The notes under the pieces are model-generated. The model was not told where the DNA came from. It saw only the letters and a list, made by a program, of their open reading frames with translations, and made no database searches. A stretch of 64,000 nucleotides of DNA. Origin: Kiloniella spongiae. Its GTDB lineage: Bacteria; Pseudomonadota; Alphaproteobacteria; Kiloniellales; Kiloniellaceae. Location of the stretch: contig NZ_LAQL01000013.1 in NCBI RefSeq assembly GCF_001026905.1, positions 62,001-126,000 of the forward strand, read 5' to 3'. The position numbers were made by a program, and so were the translations under genes. Below, one piece after another: positions 18,615 through 28,179 of this stretch; within the stretch, counting starts at the first letter, position 1, and the number at the start of each line of letters is the position of its first letter.

Positions 18615-19475
18615 ATGTTATATGTCGAACTACTGGCACAGGGCTTGGTGCAAGGAAGCATCTATGCCTTGGTTGCTGTGGGGTTAACCCTCGTTTATGG
18701 GTTGCTTCGAATATTGCACGTTGCTCATGCCGGGCTCTTTACACTTGGTGGTTATATCGGGGTTCTGGTGACCAATGCGACGGGTAGTTTACTTTTAGCC
18801 TTGGTTGTTTCCATGTTGGTCGTTGGTTTGTTGGGGATGGCAATTTACCGGCTTTGTTATCAGCCAATTCTGGATAAACCACCTTATGTGGCGTTGATTG
18901 CTTCGATTGGCTTGTTTATCGCGATGGAAGAGATTTACCGCATCGCTTTTGGCCCCTATGGTATTTCATACCAAAATCCGCCTTTGCAAGATGTTGTATA
19001 TATATTTGGCATTACGCTTCGCCTTGGTGAAGTTGCAGTTGGTGTGGGTACACTTGTTTTGATCGGTGCTCTGGCTTTGTTTTCGACTAAGACACGGTTT
19101 GGAACGGTGTGGCGGGCGACGGTTACCGACCCGAAAATGGCCGAATCTTTTGGTGTTGATATTATCAAAGTTCGTTACCTTAATTTTTTCATAGGTTCAG
19201 CATTGGCCGCGGTTGCGGGTGTAATGGTTGCACTTCTCAATAACCTGGTTGAGCCCACAATGGGTAGTGTGCCGAGTTATAAAGCATTGGCGATTATTGT
19301 TCTTGGCGGGTTGGGCGATGTGCGTGGAACATTAATTGCCGCGTTGGCTTTGGGTGTTATTGAAGCATACGGCACAATCTATCTTGGCAATTATCTTGAC
19401 CGGGATGCAATTGCCTTCGCCTTCCTTATTCTCGTTTTGATGGTTCGGCCTCAAGGCCTATTGGGGAGGGCATAA
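18615..19475 (+). CDS. ABC transporter permease, LivH family
   Basis: 286 aa from the ATG at 18615. About eight membrane segments. ALVAVGLTLVYGLLRILHVA and HAGLFTLGGYIG are the typical LivH N-terminus; TVTDPKMAESFGVDIIKVRY-like sequence (ATVTDPKMAESFGVD) is the coupling region touching the ATPases, and SYKALAIIVLGGLGDVRGTL is a family signature. It pairs with LivM, which follows 2 bp later. Confidence 0.94.
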   Translation: MLYVELLAQGLVQGSIYALVAVGLTLVYGLLRILHVAHAGLFTLGGYIGVLVTNATGSLLLALVVSMLVVGLLGMAIYRLCYQPILDKPPYVALIASIGLFIAMEEIYRIAFGPYGISYQNPPLQDVVYIFGITLRLGEVAVGVGTLVLIGALALFSTKTRFGTVWRATVTDPKMAESFGVDIIKVRYLNFFIGSALAAVAGVMVALLNNLVEPTMGSVPSYKALAIIVLGGLGDVRGTLIAALALGVIEAYGTIYLGNYLDRDAIAFAFLILVLMVRPQGLLGRA

Positions 19476-19477
19476 TC

Positions 19478-20371
19478 ATGCTTGGTCTAAGTGGGTATGA
19501 AATCAGTTTGATCACATCAATGGGTATTGCTGTTATTTTTGCCCTTAGTCTCAATCTTATCACGGGTTTTTGCGGGCAAATCTCTTTGGGACATGCCGCA
19601 TTTTATGGAATAGGGGCCTATACTTCCGCGATGCTAACCAAAGCAGGTATGCCTTTTGGTGTTGGTCTCTTAGGGGCCGTTATCGTCGCGGGATTGATTG
19701 GCATTTTTATCGGAATTGCGTCTCTTCGTGTCCGTCATGATTTCCTTGCGATTACGACAATGGGGGTTGGTTTTCTTTTCATCGGAATTATGCGTCAGTG
19801 GGATTTAGTTGGCGGGGAAATGGGCGTTTCAAGTATTCCTGGATCTGGTCTCGGTAAGTCTGGATTTATGTTTCTGGTTCTCGGCTTTGGTGTTCTTACT
19901 GTACTGTTTAGTTTACATCTCAAGCGATCTTGGATGGGATATGCCTTCGACGCTATCGCTGATGATGAAGATACAGCGCGTGTCGTCGGGCTGAATGTAT
20001 CTCATTACAAGCTGGCAGCTTTTGCAATGGGAACGGCGCTGGCGGGATTAGCCGGGGCGCTCTATGCGCATAACGTACGATTTATTGATCCTGAAAGTTT
20101 TGGTTTTGTGGAATCAATAACAGTACTTTCAATGGTTGTTATCGGGGGAATTGGTTCTGTATTCGGAGTTGTTTTTGCTGCAGCAGTTTTGAGCGTTCTA
20201 CCGCTCTGGATACAATTCATTGATGAATACAAGCTCTTGCTTTATGGGGGCTTACTCTTTGCCATGATGCGTTTTAGCCCTGGCGGACTTGCGGGATTGG
20301 TGAAACAGATATTACGACACATATCGTCAAGGAAGTCTTTGCAGAAATTATCTGGGGGAACGAAAATATGA
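19478..20371 (+). CDS. ABC transporter permease, LivM family
   Basis: 297 aa. The hydrophobic permease has LSLNLITGFCGQISLGHAAF near the N-terminus and AIADDEDTARVVGLNVSHYK as the coupling helix region. ESITVLSMVVIGGIGSVFG matches the LivM signature. It forms the channel with LivH. The stop overlaps the start of the next gene (ATGA), indicating translational coupling. Confidence 0.94.
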   Translation: MLGLSGYEISLITSMGIAVIFALSLNLITGFCGQISLGHAAFYGIGAYTSAMLTKAGMPFGVGLLGAVIVAGLIGIFIGIASLRVRHDFLAITTMGVGFLFIGIMRQWDLVGGEMGVSSIPGSGLGKSGFMFLVLGFGVLTVLFSLHLKRSWMGYAFDAIADDEDTARVVGLNVSHYKLAAFAMGTALAGLAGALYAHNVRFIDPESFGFVESITVLSMVVIGGIGSVFGVVFAAAVLSVLPLWIQFIDEYKLLLYGGLLFAMMRFSPGGLAGLVKQILRHISSRKSLQKLSGGTKI

Positions 20372-21132
20372 GTAAGCTCCTGGAGGTCTCAAATGTAAGA
20401 GTTCAGTTTGGTGGTGTCGTAGCTGTCGACGATGTGTCGTTCTCGTTGAATGAAGGAGAACTACTCGGGTTTATTGGTCCAAATGGAGCTGGTAAAACCA
20501 CGATGATGCGGGCGATCACGGGTGTTGTTACTCCAACGTCTGGTTCTATTGTGTTGGATGACAAGGAACTTGTTGGGTTAGCTGTACACAGTCGGGTACG
20601 TATGGGGTTGGGATTTTCTCAACAGCTCGTAAAACCTTTTCGTAATATGACGGTGCTGGAAAACGTGACGTTAACTGCGGGATCTCGTCACACGCGTTCA
20701 CCTCTTGGAGCTTTGTTTAAAGTTGATCGAGAGAGGGATCGAACACGTGCAAAAGAACTTTTAGAACTGGTGGGAATTGTTGATGCGGCAGATGCCGATC
20801 CGTCCAATTTACCACTGGGATATTTGAAGAGACTGGAAGTTGCCAGAGCTTTGGCACTGGATCCGACACTTCTGTTACTTGATGAACCATTAGCTGGCTT
20901 AAATCATGCGGAAGCTCACAAGCTGGCCGATATGATTGTTGATCTCAATTCTGCAGGCAGAAGTATTATTCTCATTGAACATAATCTGGGGGAGGTTATG
21001 CGCATTTGTTCTCGCCTTGTTGTACAGGATAACGGCAATAAAATTGCGGATGGAGATCCTGAAAGTGTCATGAATACACCTGCTGTCCGTGCAGCTTACC
21101 TTGGGGAGGATATGGATAATGCTGCAGCTTAA
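20368..21132 (+). CDS. ABC transporter ATP-binding protein, LivG family
   Basis: 254 aa. Walker A GPNGAGKTT (about 37-45), Walker B LLLLDEPLAGL, and H-loop IEHNLGEVM. The signature loop is LPLGYLKRLEVARAL rather than the canonical LSGGQ, which is within the usual variation of LivG proteins. LGFSQQLVKPFRNMTVLENV contains the Q-loop. It overlaps livM by 4 bp and livF by 14 bp, so the operon is tightly packed. Confidence 0.94.
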   Translation: MSKLLEVSNVRVQFGGVVAVDDVSFSLNEGELLGFIGPNGAGKTTMMRAITGVVTPTSGSIVLDDKELVGLAVHSRVRMGLGFSQQLVKPFRNMTVLENVTLTAGSRHTRSPLGALFKVDRERDRTRAKELLELVGIVDAADADPSNLPLGYLKRLEVARALALDPTLLLLDEPLAGLNHAEAHKLADMIVDLNSAGRSIILIEHNLGEVMRICSRLVVQDNGNKIADGDPESVMNTPAVRAAYLGEDMDNAAA

Positions 21133-21838
21133 AAATGTTGATTGCGGATATGGTGTTTTTCAGGCCGTTCACAATTTATCGTTTTCGGTTGAACAAGGAC
21201 AAATATTTGCCTTGCTTGGTCCTAATGGAGCAGGAAAATCCAGTACAATCATGTCGATAGCAGGTCATGTGAAGCTCTTTGCAGGCAGTCTTCATTTTGA
21301 TGGTCAAGATATATCCAGCCTTTTGGCCAGAGAGCGGGTCAGAAAAGGTATTGCTGTAGCACCTGAGGGACGAAGGCTATTTCCTGATTTAACCATCGAG
21401 GAAAACCTTACTGTCGGCGGCTACAGCCAGTCCAAAGTTAAAGAAGCGGTAAACCGTGATATGGTTTTCTCCCTCTTTCCGCGTTTAACCGAACGTTTGA
21501 GGCAGCCTGCTGGAACACTTTCTGGTGGAGAACAGCAAATGCTGGCAATTGGGCGTGCGATGATGGCGGAACCTCGGTTACTGATGATTGATGAAGTCTC
21601 GCTTGGTCTCATGCCAAAAATGGTTGATGTTTGTTACAACGCAATTCGGCATCTGAAAAGCCAAGGAGTTACCATCCTGTTGGTGGAGCAAAATACCAAA
21701 CGTGCATTGGATGTAGCTGATCAGGTTTGTGTTCTTGAATCAGGTAACGCAGTCTGGCAAGGATCGGCAGATGAGGCCAAGAAAGATCCTGACCTTATAG
21801 AGGCTTTCCTTGGAATGACCAAAGAATCTGCTGCTTAA
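21119..21838 (+). CDS. ABC transporter ATP-binding protein, LivF family
   Basis: 239 aa from the ATG at 21119 (MLQLKNVDCGYG), inside the end of livG, with GGGGAGGA about 8 nt upstream. Walker A GPNGAGKSS, signature LSGGEQQMLAIGRAM, Walker B LLMIDEVSLGL, H-loop VEQNTKRAL. VAPEGRRLFPDLTIEENL is the LivF-specific Q-loop region. It is the last gene of the five-gene operon; the right scar repeat begins about 45 bp after its stop. Confidence 0.94.
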   Translation: MLQLKNVDCGYGVFQAVHNLSFSVEQGQIFALLGPNGAGKSSTIMSIAGHVKLFAGSLHFDGQDISSLLARERVRKGIAVAPEGRRLFPDLTIEENLTVGGYSQSKVKEAVNRDMVFSLFPRLTERLRQPAGTLSGGEQQMLAIGRAMMAEPRLLMIDEVSLGLMPKMVDVCYNAIRHLKSQGVTILLVEQNTKRALDVADQVCVLESGNAVWQGSADEAKKDPDLIEAFLGMTKESAA

Positions 21839-21884
21839 GTTATTGGCTTTAGTCAGGGTAATACAGGCTGTTTCTTTGGCAAGA

Positions 21885-22010
21885 CGGAAGGTATTTTGTT
21901 GCCTGCGGGAAGGCGTTAAACGAAGTGAAATAATCTTTTTTGTGTTTAGGTGAAAAGGCTCGCAATATCTATATCACCATGTTTTTCGTAAAAATCTGGG
22001 GGCAGGTCGA
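21885..22010 (-). repeat. Right copy of scar repeat (3' end of 369-aa gene plus former DUF455 start)
   Basis: Matches 17072-17225 in the same orientation with several small gaps. From 21946 on it is the intact end of the 369-aa gene; from 21885 to 21900 it keeps a decayed version of the first DUF455 codons (GGAAGGTATTTTGTT against GGAAGGTATCTTTGCC). With the left copy it flanks the whole liv operon. Confidence 0.75.
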
Positions 22011-23055
22011 ACGACATACCGATGATCGTTTCCTGGAACATAAAGTAATGAACAGTGATAGTCTCAGTGGTTTGGCTTTCGCCTTCGTCGTCAAATGATA
22101 TTTCTTCGTCGAGGGAAACGACTTCGATATCGTCTTCCAGAACATCTTCTTTCTTGAGAATAAAATACTCTTGTCCGGGGCGTAAGCTCCCCCAGCTGTT
22201 ATCTAATGTATTGTTCTCGAACAGATTAAGGGCTTCGTTGTTCACAATAAAGAAGTTGAAGCCGTTTCCGCCAAAAACAGCGAGCTCTTCAGTGGCAAAA
22301 AGAAGCGCATCATCATCCAGTTCTATGAGAATGTCATTCTCTTCGTCGACAATGTCAAATTCATTTTCCTTGCTGAATTTTTGCAAGCTGACAGTTTTGG
22401 ATTTATCCAGTTCTTTCAGTTTCATAGGGGTAAAATTATTATGGGTAACCAGGTCATCCAACAGGCGGTCTAAGCGGATGTCTTTGGATGGTGCCTCTGT
22501 TGATATACCGAGGTTGCTTTGAGCATCTACAAAGTCATCAATTTTTAAGGCGACCGATTTTAAGGAAATTGCACCCTGAGACCAATTTATATTTGTTGAA
22601 GAGGTAAGTTCTTCGGATGTGTTTGCATCAATAGGCTGTGTTGCAACATTGGAAGCATCTTGGTGTTCGTTTTCTGCATTTGCGGCGTTCATTTGAACAA
22701 GAACAAGAAAAAGAGTTTCCAGGTAGAGAGCACTGTACAACCGTTTGAAGAACGGGGTTGGCTTTTTTGTTTTTTCTTTTGCGGCTTGCGAGAAGTGATT
22801 TGCCGCAAGAGAAGCATTATCCTGCTGAATAATCGAGAGGGGATCACTATCTCGGTATTGACGATTGTTTTGAAGCTTTGATGTCTCGCTCTGATTGGTT
22901 TCTTCTGGCAAAGACAAAGGAGATACAGGCACATCAAGTGGTTCGACATCATGTTTGTTGCCAAGTTTGTTACCAGCTTTGAAGGCTTTATAAATTTTCT
23001 TTAAATCTTTGAGCATTGTCTTTGCTGCAGAAGCGTATCGGGTAAAGTCGTGCAA
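21946..23055 (-). CDS. Orphan acidic protein with one membrane segment, 369 aa
   Basis: Not recognised. The N-terminal 95 residues are polar and begin with a basic helix (KTMLKDLKKIYKAFKAGNKL). A hydrophobic segment at about 107-124 (LYLETLFLVLVQMNAANAEN) could be a membrane anchor or an internal signal. The C-terminal part (about 180-369) is strongly acidic and ends FYEKHGDIDIASLFT. The longest frame starts at TTG 23055; the ATG at 23016 (MLKDLKK) is a good alternative. A decayed tail of a second copy is next to DUF455, so the two genes were once adjacent on the same strand. No function is proposed. Confidence 0.7.
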   Translation of the reverse strand: MHDFTRYASAAKTMLKDLKKIYKAFKAGNKLGNKHDVEPLDVPVSPLSLPEETNQSETSKLQNNRQYRDSDPLSIIQQDNASLAANHFSQAAKEKTKKPTPFFKRLYSALYLETLFLVLVQMNAANAENEHQDASNVATQPIDANTSEELTSSTNINWSQGAISLKSVALKIDDFVDAQSNLGISTEAPSKDIRLDRLLDDLVTHNNFTPMKLKELDKSKTVSLQKFSKENEFDIVDEENDILIELDDDALLFATEELAVFGGNGFNFFIVNNEALNLFENNTLDNSWGSLRPGQEYFILKKEDVLEDDIEVVSLDEEISFDDEGESQTTETITVHYFMFQETIIGMSFDLPPDFYEKHGDIDIASLFT

Positions 23056-23181
23056 GCTTACCGACGGAGCAAGCTAACACAATCATTATGTCAAAAGGAT
23101 GACACCAATAAATTTTTGGTGAATACGCTGAGTATAATAGCTTCTAGAATTGGTGAAGCAGTACTTATAATCATTGCTGAT

Positions 23182-23646
23182 TTAAAGAGCCTCAAGAGCA
23201 GATTTGACTTCTTCGACGTGGTTTTTCACTTTCACTTTACGCCAAATTCTCTGCACGATCCCTTTGGCATCAATTAAAAAAGTAGCTCGTTCAATGCCCA
23301 TGTATTCGCGGCCGTAGAGTTTCTTTAAAATCCAGACGCCATAGGCTTCGCAAATCTCGCCATCCAGATCTGCGACAAGATCAAAATTCAAGGTATTTTT
23401 TGCGATGAAGTTGTCATGACGCTTCACGCTGTCTTTTGAAACACCAATGACCTTTGCATTTAGTTTTGTGAAATCTGGCTGTGCATCCCGGAAATCACAT
23501 GCTTCTGTGGTACAGCCGGGCGTGGAATCTTTCGGATAAAAATAAAGAACAACGGCTTGTCCTTTAAGCGAGCTTAAGGATAACTCCTCATTACCTTGAA
23601 TAGGGGCCGTAAAATCCGGGGCAAGATCACCGATTTCGAGCGTCAT
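23182..23646 (-). CDS. bcp: Thiol peroxidase / peroxiredoxin, Bcp (PrxQ) family
   Basis: 154 aa, the full family length. It reduces peroxides using thioredoxin. The peroxidatic Cys45 sits in STPGCTTEACDFRD, and the resolving Cys50 five residues later gives the PrxQ CX4C arrangement. The N-terminus GDLAPDFTAP and FYPKDSTPGCT are typical. AAAGGAA lies ahead of the ATG. It is monocistronic or read with the 369-aa gene downstream on the same strand. Confidence 0.96.
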   Translation of the reverse strand: MTLEIGDLAPDFTAPIQGNEELSLSSLKGQAVVLYFYPKDSTPGCTTEACDFRDAQPDFTKLNAKVIGVSKDSVKRHDNFIAKNTLNFDLVADLDGEICEAYGVWILKKLYGREYMGIERATFLIDAKGIVQRIWRKVKVKNHVEEVKSALEAL

Positions 23647-24116
23647 TGTGGATTCCTTTTAAACTGAGACTCTTTGATATCTATCGCTTGTGTCGTGCTA
23701 TGGCAAGACTTGCAGCAGGTCGCTGAAAACTAGCATTGAAGGGGGATGAATGATCCGATGATTTTAAGATTTAAAGAACACTGATTACATAATGCACTTA
23801 CTAAGATTACATAATGCACTTACTAAGCGATTTTTTTGTCGGTAGGAATTATGCTTTCTGTGATTTCATAACTTTTAATATGTCAAAAGTCCTCAACTAG
23901 CCATGACTTACTTTTTTGATACATAGTTCTCCATTAGGTCGTTTTATTAACTCTTTATGTGTCTGTCGATACGACTCTGGCCACTCACAAAAGTTCACAA
24001 AAAGTATCGTTATCGTGAGTTGTAAAAGGCATGCAATGAAAGTTATCGTTCTTTGTAATCAAGAACATCTGAAACGCAGAATCTCATCATACATCTTGTC
24101 AAAATGAGGCTTTATC
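23647..24116. other. Intergenic region with tandem duplication
   Basis: About 470 bp between the divergent bcp and MBL genes. It holds a 22-bp tandem repeat (23783-23826). No gene with a credible ribosome site and no RNA gene was recognised. Confidence 0.5.
23783..23826. repeat. 22-bp perfect tandem duplication
   Basis: Two adjacent identical units beginning GATTACATAATGCACTTACT and ending AA, at 23783-23804 and 23805-23826. It could be a replication slippage product or a doubled binding site upstream of the MBL gene. Confidence 0.9.
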
Positions 24117-25049
24117 ATGTCAGTCGAATTCTCTCGTCGTGCTCTGCTTGGCGCAGCTATGGCTCTTCCATTTACTCTACCTACAGGTTCTGTATTGGCC
24201 AAAGGGAACGTTTCTCCTGCAAATAGCACCTTTGCTCGCAGTTTCTCGATTGGAAAATTTGTTGTATCAACCATTCTCGATGGTTCGACTTTGCGTGATG
24301 ACGCAAGGGATTTGTTTAGCATAAGCACCACAGCTGAAGAATTTGACTCCGTGTCCGCTTCAAATTTTTTATCAACTGAATCTTTCCAGCTCTATTTTAC
24401 TCCGACATTGGTTGATACAGGCACAGAGCTAGTACTTTTTGATACTGGTTTAGGCAATGGAGGTATTCAAGCTGGTCTTTCCGAATTGGGGGTTTCTCCA
24501 GAGCAGATTGATATTGTAGTAATTACTCATATGCATCCCGACCACATTGGCGGCTTGGTGACAGACGGTGAATTTACATTCCCCAATGCACGTTTTGTCA
24601 CTGCGGCAACAGAATATGACCATTGGTCAAAGTTTGATGATGACCACCGTATAGGTGGATTGGTCAAAACTAATGTGGTTCCGTTGGTGGAGAAAACATC
24701 CTTTATCCAGAATGGGGAGAGTGTTGTTTCCGGCATTACCGCTATCTCGGCACCGGGTCATACACCCGGCCATACAATTTATATGTTAGAAAGTGCAGGT
24801 CAGCAGCTATTACTCACCGCTGATATGGCTAACCATTATGTATGGGCTTTTCAGAATCCCGAATGGGCAATTATTTTTGATGGAGATAGAGACTTAGCTG
24901 CAAAAACACGCCGCAAGAATATGGATATGATGGCGGCGGATAAAATCCCGATGATAGGCTATCATATGCCATTTCCAGGTATGGGTTTTGTTGAGACGCG
25001 TGGTTCTGGTTTCCGTTTTGTGCCCGTGAGTTACCAGTTTACGATCTGA
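24117..25049 (+). CDS. MBL-fold metallo-hydrolase with Tat signal peptide
   Basis: 310 aa. The N-terminus FSRRALLGAAMALPF is a twin-arginine signal followed by a cleavage region near residue 28. The metallo-beta-lactamase motif is THMHPDHIGG (about residues 139-148); further metal ligands lie in SAPGHTPGHT (about 216-225) and TADMANHY (about 238-245). GYHMPFPGMGFV near the end carries the last His. This pattern matches exported MBL-fold hydrolases of the AHL-lactonase / methyl-parathion hydrolase-like group, but the substrate is unknown. GAGG precedes the ATG by about 7 nt. Confidence 0.9.
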   Translation: MSVEFSRRALLGAAMALPFTLPTGSVLAKGNVSPANSTFARSFSIGKFVVSTILDGSTLRDDARDLFSISTTAEEFDSVSASNFLSTESFQLYFTPTLVDTGTELVLFDTGLGNGGIQAGLSELGVSPEQIDIVVITHMHPDHIGGLVTDGEFTFPNARFVTAATEYDHWSKFDDDHRIGGLVKTNVVPLVEKTSFIQNGESVVSGITAISAPGHTPGHTIYMLESAGQQLLLTADMANHYVWAFQNPEWAIIFDGDRDLAAKTRRKNMDMMAADKIPMIGYHMPFPGMGFVETRGSGFRFVPVSYQFTI

Positions 25050-25092
25050 CTTGATGCAAATTGGATTGAGAGTGTTTGATCACCTTTGGTTT

Positions 25093-28083
25093 TTATAGCT
25101 TTGATGATTTATCTGCAATTATCTGTTTGTAAATTCTTGATACGTGATTTTTTGTCTGGAAATACCGCTCCCTTAATTCTGGGAATCCTGGCTCATTACA
25201 GGCTTTTGCAAGGCGAAGTAAAACTTCGGATGATGTATTGTTTTCATCAAGAGCTTCGCCGATAGTCAATCGAAAGAGATTTTGCAACTGATGAAATAAA
25301 TCAAAAGCATCGCTTAAATCAGATGTATCAGTCGATGAAATAAGTCCGGCTTTCCCTAATTGTTTGAAGGCCTGCTTGGTATTTGTGTTTAATATTGTCG
25401 AGTCAGAGTGTCCATGTCTTAACTGTAGATATTGGCTTAAAAATTCCAGGTCAATCAATCCTCCTTCGACAAGTTTGATATCCCATTCACTTTGTGCTGG
25501 TTTTTCCCGGGCAATTCTTTGTCTCATGTCAGCGATATCACCAACAAGCTTTTGCGGATCTCTCTCTATACAGAGTATTGACTTAATGACGCTATTGATC
25601 CGATCGCAAAACTCTTGATTATGCCCAATGGCTCTGGCGCGGGTTAGGGCCATATGTTCCCAGGTCCAGGCCTCGTTGAGTTGGTATTTTTCAAAGGCCT
25701 GAAGAGATAAAGCCAAAGGGCCGGACCCGCCTGAAGGGCGCAGGCGCATGTCAATTTCGTAAAGGCGGCCCTCTGGCGTCATGACGTTCAGGGCATTGGT
25801 AAAGCGTTGGGTTAACCTGGCAAAGTATTGTGTAGGATCAAGGGGGCGGTCCCCGTCAGAATGAGCGTCGACTTCTTTAAGATCATAAAGGCTGATCAGG
25901 TCAAGATCAGATGTGACCGTCATTTCCTGAGAGCCAAGTTTTCCCATTGCCAGAATAGCAAAATCACTTTGCGGGATGACGCCATGTCTTTTTTTCAACT
26001 CGTCTTTCACGTGAGGTAGCAAAGAGGTGATGCTGCTTTCTGCAATGTTGGAAAGATCTTTGCTGGAACGCTCGATGGAACAGGTTGCTCTGAGGATTTG
26101 AAGGCCGATACGAAATTTTTGATCGTTCGCCCATCGTCTGGTGTCGTCTAGTACATCCTGAAAATCTCTGGCCTCTTCAAGCGTATGTTCCAATTGATTC
26201 TGCAAAGCGTGTAACTCTGGCATTGGGGCAAAAAAATCATCGCTTAAAACGGCTTCTAATAATCCGGGTGAGTTGCTTAGGCGGTCTGCCAGAGCAGGCG
26301 CCGATCCCATGATTTCAGCTAAAAGATCCAACAGGTTGGGGTTGGTCTGTAACATGGAGAATAACTGCACACCTGTTGGCAGGCCGGAAAGAAAATCATC
26401 AAATTTATTCAAGGCGGTATCGGGCGTGGCAGAATTGCTGAATGCTTCCAGAAGAACAGGAACGATTTCAGTAATTAATCGCCTCGAACGATCAGACCGT
26501 ACAGCCCGATATTTCCCCTGTTTCCATTTCGTTATAATCTGAAAAACACGCGCACCGTCCTGAAAACCGATTTTTTCAAGCTCTTCGACAAGTTCTGGTG
26601 CCGCCTCGTGCCCCGTAAAAACAAGATTTTTTGTGGTGTTTGGTTGTGTATGCTCTTCTTCAAAGAGTGCGGCGTAATGATTTTCAACGACATGCAGATG
26701 GTTTGATAGCTCCTCGCTGAATTCATCGACACGATCGTAGCCAAGGAATGCGGCAATATCAGCCAGGCCTCCATCACTATCGGGTAGAAACTGTGTCTGT
26801 TGGTCGTCCACCATCTGTAACCGGTTTTCGACACGGCGTAGAAACCAGTAAGCTTCGGTCATGTCGTGGAGAGCTTTGGGGGATATCAGGTGCGCTTTAT
26901 GAAGCTGTTCCAAGGCATATACGGTAGAATTGCTTCGCAGATCCTGATTACGCCCGCCCCAAATGAGTTGCTGGGTTTGAGCAAAGAATTCGATTTCGCG
27001 AATGCCGCCCCGACCAAGTTTGATGTTATGTCCTTTGATGGCAATTTTGCTGCCTCCTTTGTGGGCATAGATCTGTCGCTTGATACCGTGAATGTCGTTG
27101 ATCGCTGCAAAATCAAGATGCTTGCGCCAGACAAAGGGCTTTATTTCATTGATAAAACGCCGACCTAATTCTTCATCACCGGCAATTGGGGCCGCCTTGA
27201 TCATGGCGCACCGTTCCCAATTCAAGCCAGTGGTTTCATAATAAGTCATAGCGGCATTGAACGAGAGAGCTAAGGGGGTGGCGCTGGGGTCTGGTCTCAG
27301 ACGCAAGTCGGTGCGGAATACATAACCGTCTTTTGTCCTGTCATCCAGACAACGTACAAGATCACGTGTCAGCCTTACCATACCTTCTTGCACCCCACGA
27401 TTATGCAGATAGACAATTTTTTCGGGATCATAAAGAATGATGAGGTCGATATCGGATGAATAATTCAGTTCCCAGGCACCGAGTTTTCCCATGGCCATGA
27501 CCACATAACCACAGTCTTCTTCTGGTGTTTCCGGATTTTTAAGTTCAATTTGCCCGCGCTTTTGTAGTTCCAGAAAAAGATGAGAAACTGCTGTGGAAAT
27601 AGCCGTCGAAGCAAAGCCGGTGAGTTCTTCTACGACCCGGCGATCAGTCCATTGACCTGTGATATCTGCAAAACCAATGGCAAGTGATGCTCTTTTTTTT
27701 GCCCGGCGTAGTTCGCTCATAACCCTTTGACGATCTGTGGAAATTGCGACGTCTTGCAAAAGGTGATGATGAATTGTTGTCAGACTTTTTTCAGGTCCCT
27801 GCTTTAAAAGTTGGCAAAGGAATTCCATATCCCCCAAAAGGCAATCGGAAAGATAGGGGCTGTTTGAGAAGACGGATGCAAGCAGCGATTTCACTTTCGG
27901 AATCTCTTGGAAATGGATAAGATCCTGCTTTAAATCAGAATTTTCGATACGCTCGATACGTTCGTTCCAATTAGAAAAGCCGAGTTCGGCCCTGCTGGAG
28001 CTGGATATTTTGGGTAATGTTTCTTCGGAATAGGAAAATGAAAGTATCATGAGTGCCGCTAGCTTGTTTCGAGTACAGTGCAA
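25093..28083 (-). CDS. glnE: Bifunctional glutamine synthetase adenylyltransferase / adenylyl-removing enzyme
   Basis: Up to 996 aa, the family's normal size. GlnE adds or removes AMP on glutamine synthetase under control of PII. The two nucleotidyltransferase domains are visible: LGAWELNYSSDIDLIILYD (about 210, deadenylylating half) and LGSQEMTVTSDLDLISLYD (about 735, adenylylating half), each with the catalytic SDxD pattern. FGRGGIREIEF-like KLGRGGIREIEFFAQ and KLVEGGLIDLEFLSQ are the paired helical signatures. The longest frame begins at TTG 28083; the ATG at 28050 (MILSFSY) is a likely alternative. Divergent from the AsmA-like gene. Confidence 0.96.
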   Translation of the reverse strand: MHCTRNKLAALMILSFSYSEETLPKISSSSRAELGFSNWNERIERIENSDLKQDLIHFQEIPKVKSLLASVFSNSPYLSDCLLGDMEFLCQLLKQGPEKSLTTIHHHLLQDVAISTDRQRVMSELRRAKKRASLAIGFADITGQWTDRRVVEELTGFASTAISTAVSHLFLELQKRGQIELKNPETPEEDCGYVVMAMGKLGAWELNYSSDIDLIILYDPEKIVYLHNRGVQEGMVRLTRDLVRCLDDRTKDGYVFRTDLRLRPDPSATPLALSFNAAMTYYETTGLNWERCAMIKAAPIAGDEELGRRFINEIKPFVWRKHLDFAAINDIHGIKRQIYAHKGGSKIAIKGHNIKLGRGGIREIEFFAQTQQLIWGGRNQDLRSNSTVYALEQLHKAHLISPKALHDMTEAYWFLRRVENRLQMVDDQQTQFLPDSDGGLADIAAFLGYDRVDEFSEELSNHLHVVENHYAALFEEEHTQPNTTKNLVFTGHEAAPELVEELEKIGFQDGARVFQIITKWKQGKYRAVRSDRSRRLITEIVPVLLEAFSNSATPDTALNKFDDFLSGLPTGVQLFSMLQTNPNLLDLLAEIMGSAPALADRLSNSPGLLEAVLSDDFFAPMPELHALQNQLEHTLEEARDFQDVLDDTRRWANDQKFRIGLQILRATCSIERSSKDLSNIAESSITSLLPHVKDELKKRHGVIPQSDFAILAMGKLGSQEMTVTSDLDLISLYDLKEVDAHSDGDRPLDPTQYFARLTQRFTNALNVMTPEGRLYEIDMRLRPSGGSGPLALSLQAFEKYQLNEAWTWEHMALTRARAIGHNQEFCDRINSVIKSILCIERDPQKLVGDIADMRQRIAREKPAQSEWDIKLVEGGLIDLEFLSQYLQLRHGHSDSTILNTNTKQAFKQLGKAGLISSTDTSDLSDAFDLFHQLQNLFRLTIGEALDENNTSSEVLLRLAKACNEPGFPELRERYFQTKNHVSRIYKQIIADKSSKL

Positions 28084-28179
28084 AGGCTGTAGAAAATGGT
28101 CAAGAGTAACCGTTCGTAAATATATGCCCTATTCTAATCGCCTGACAACTGTTGTGCTTGAGCGGAGCTCTTTCAACGT

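Noticed and set aside
23916-24107. 63-codon frame between bcp and the MBL gene
   Set aside because: No ribosome site and a composition unlike a protein; treated as non-coding.
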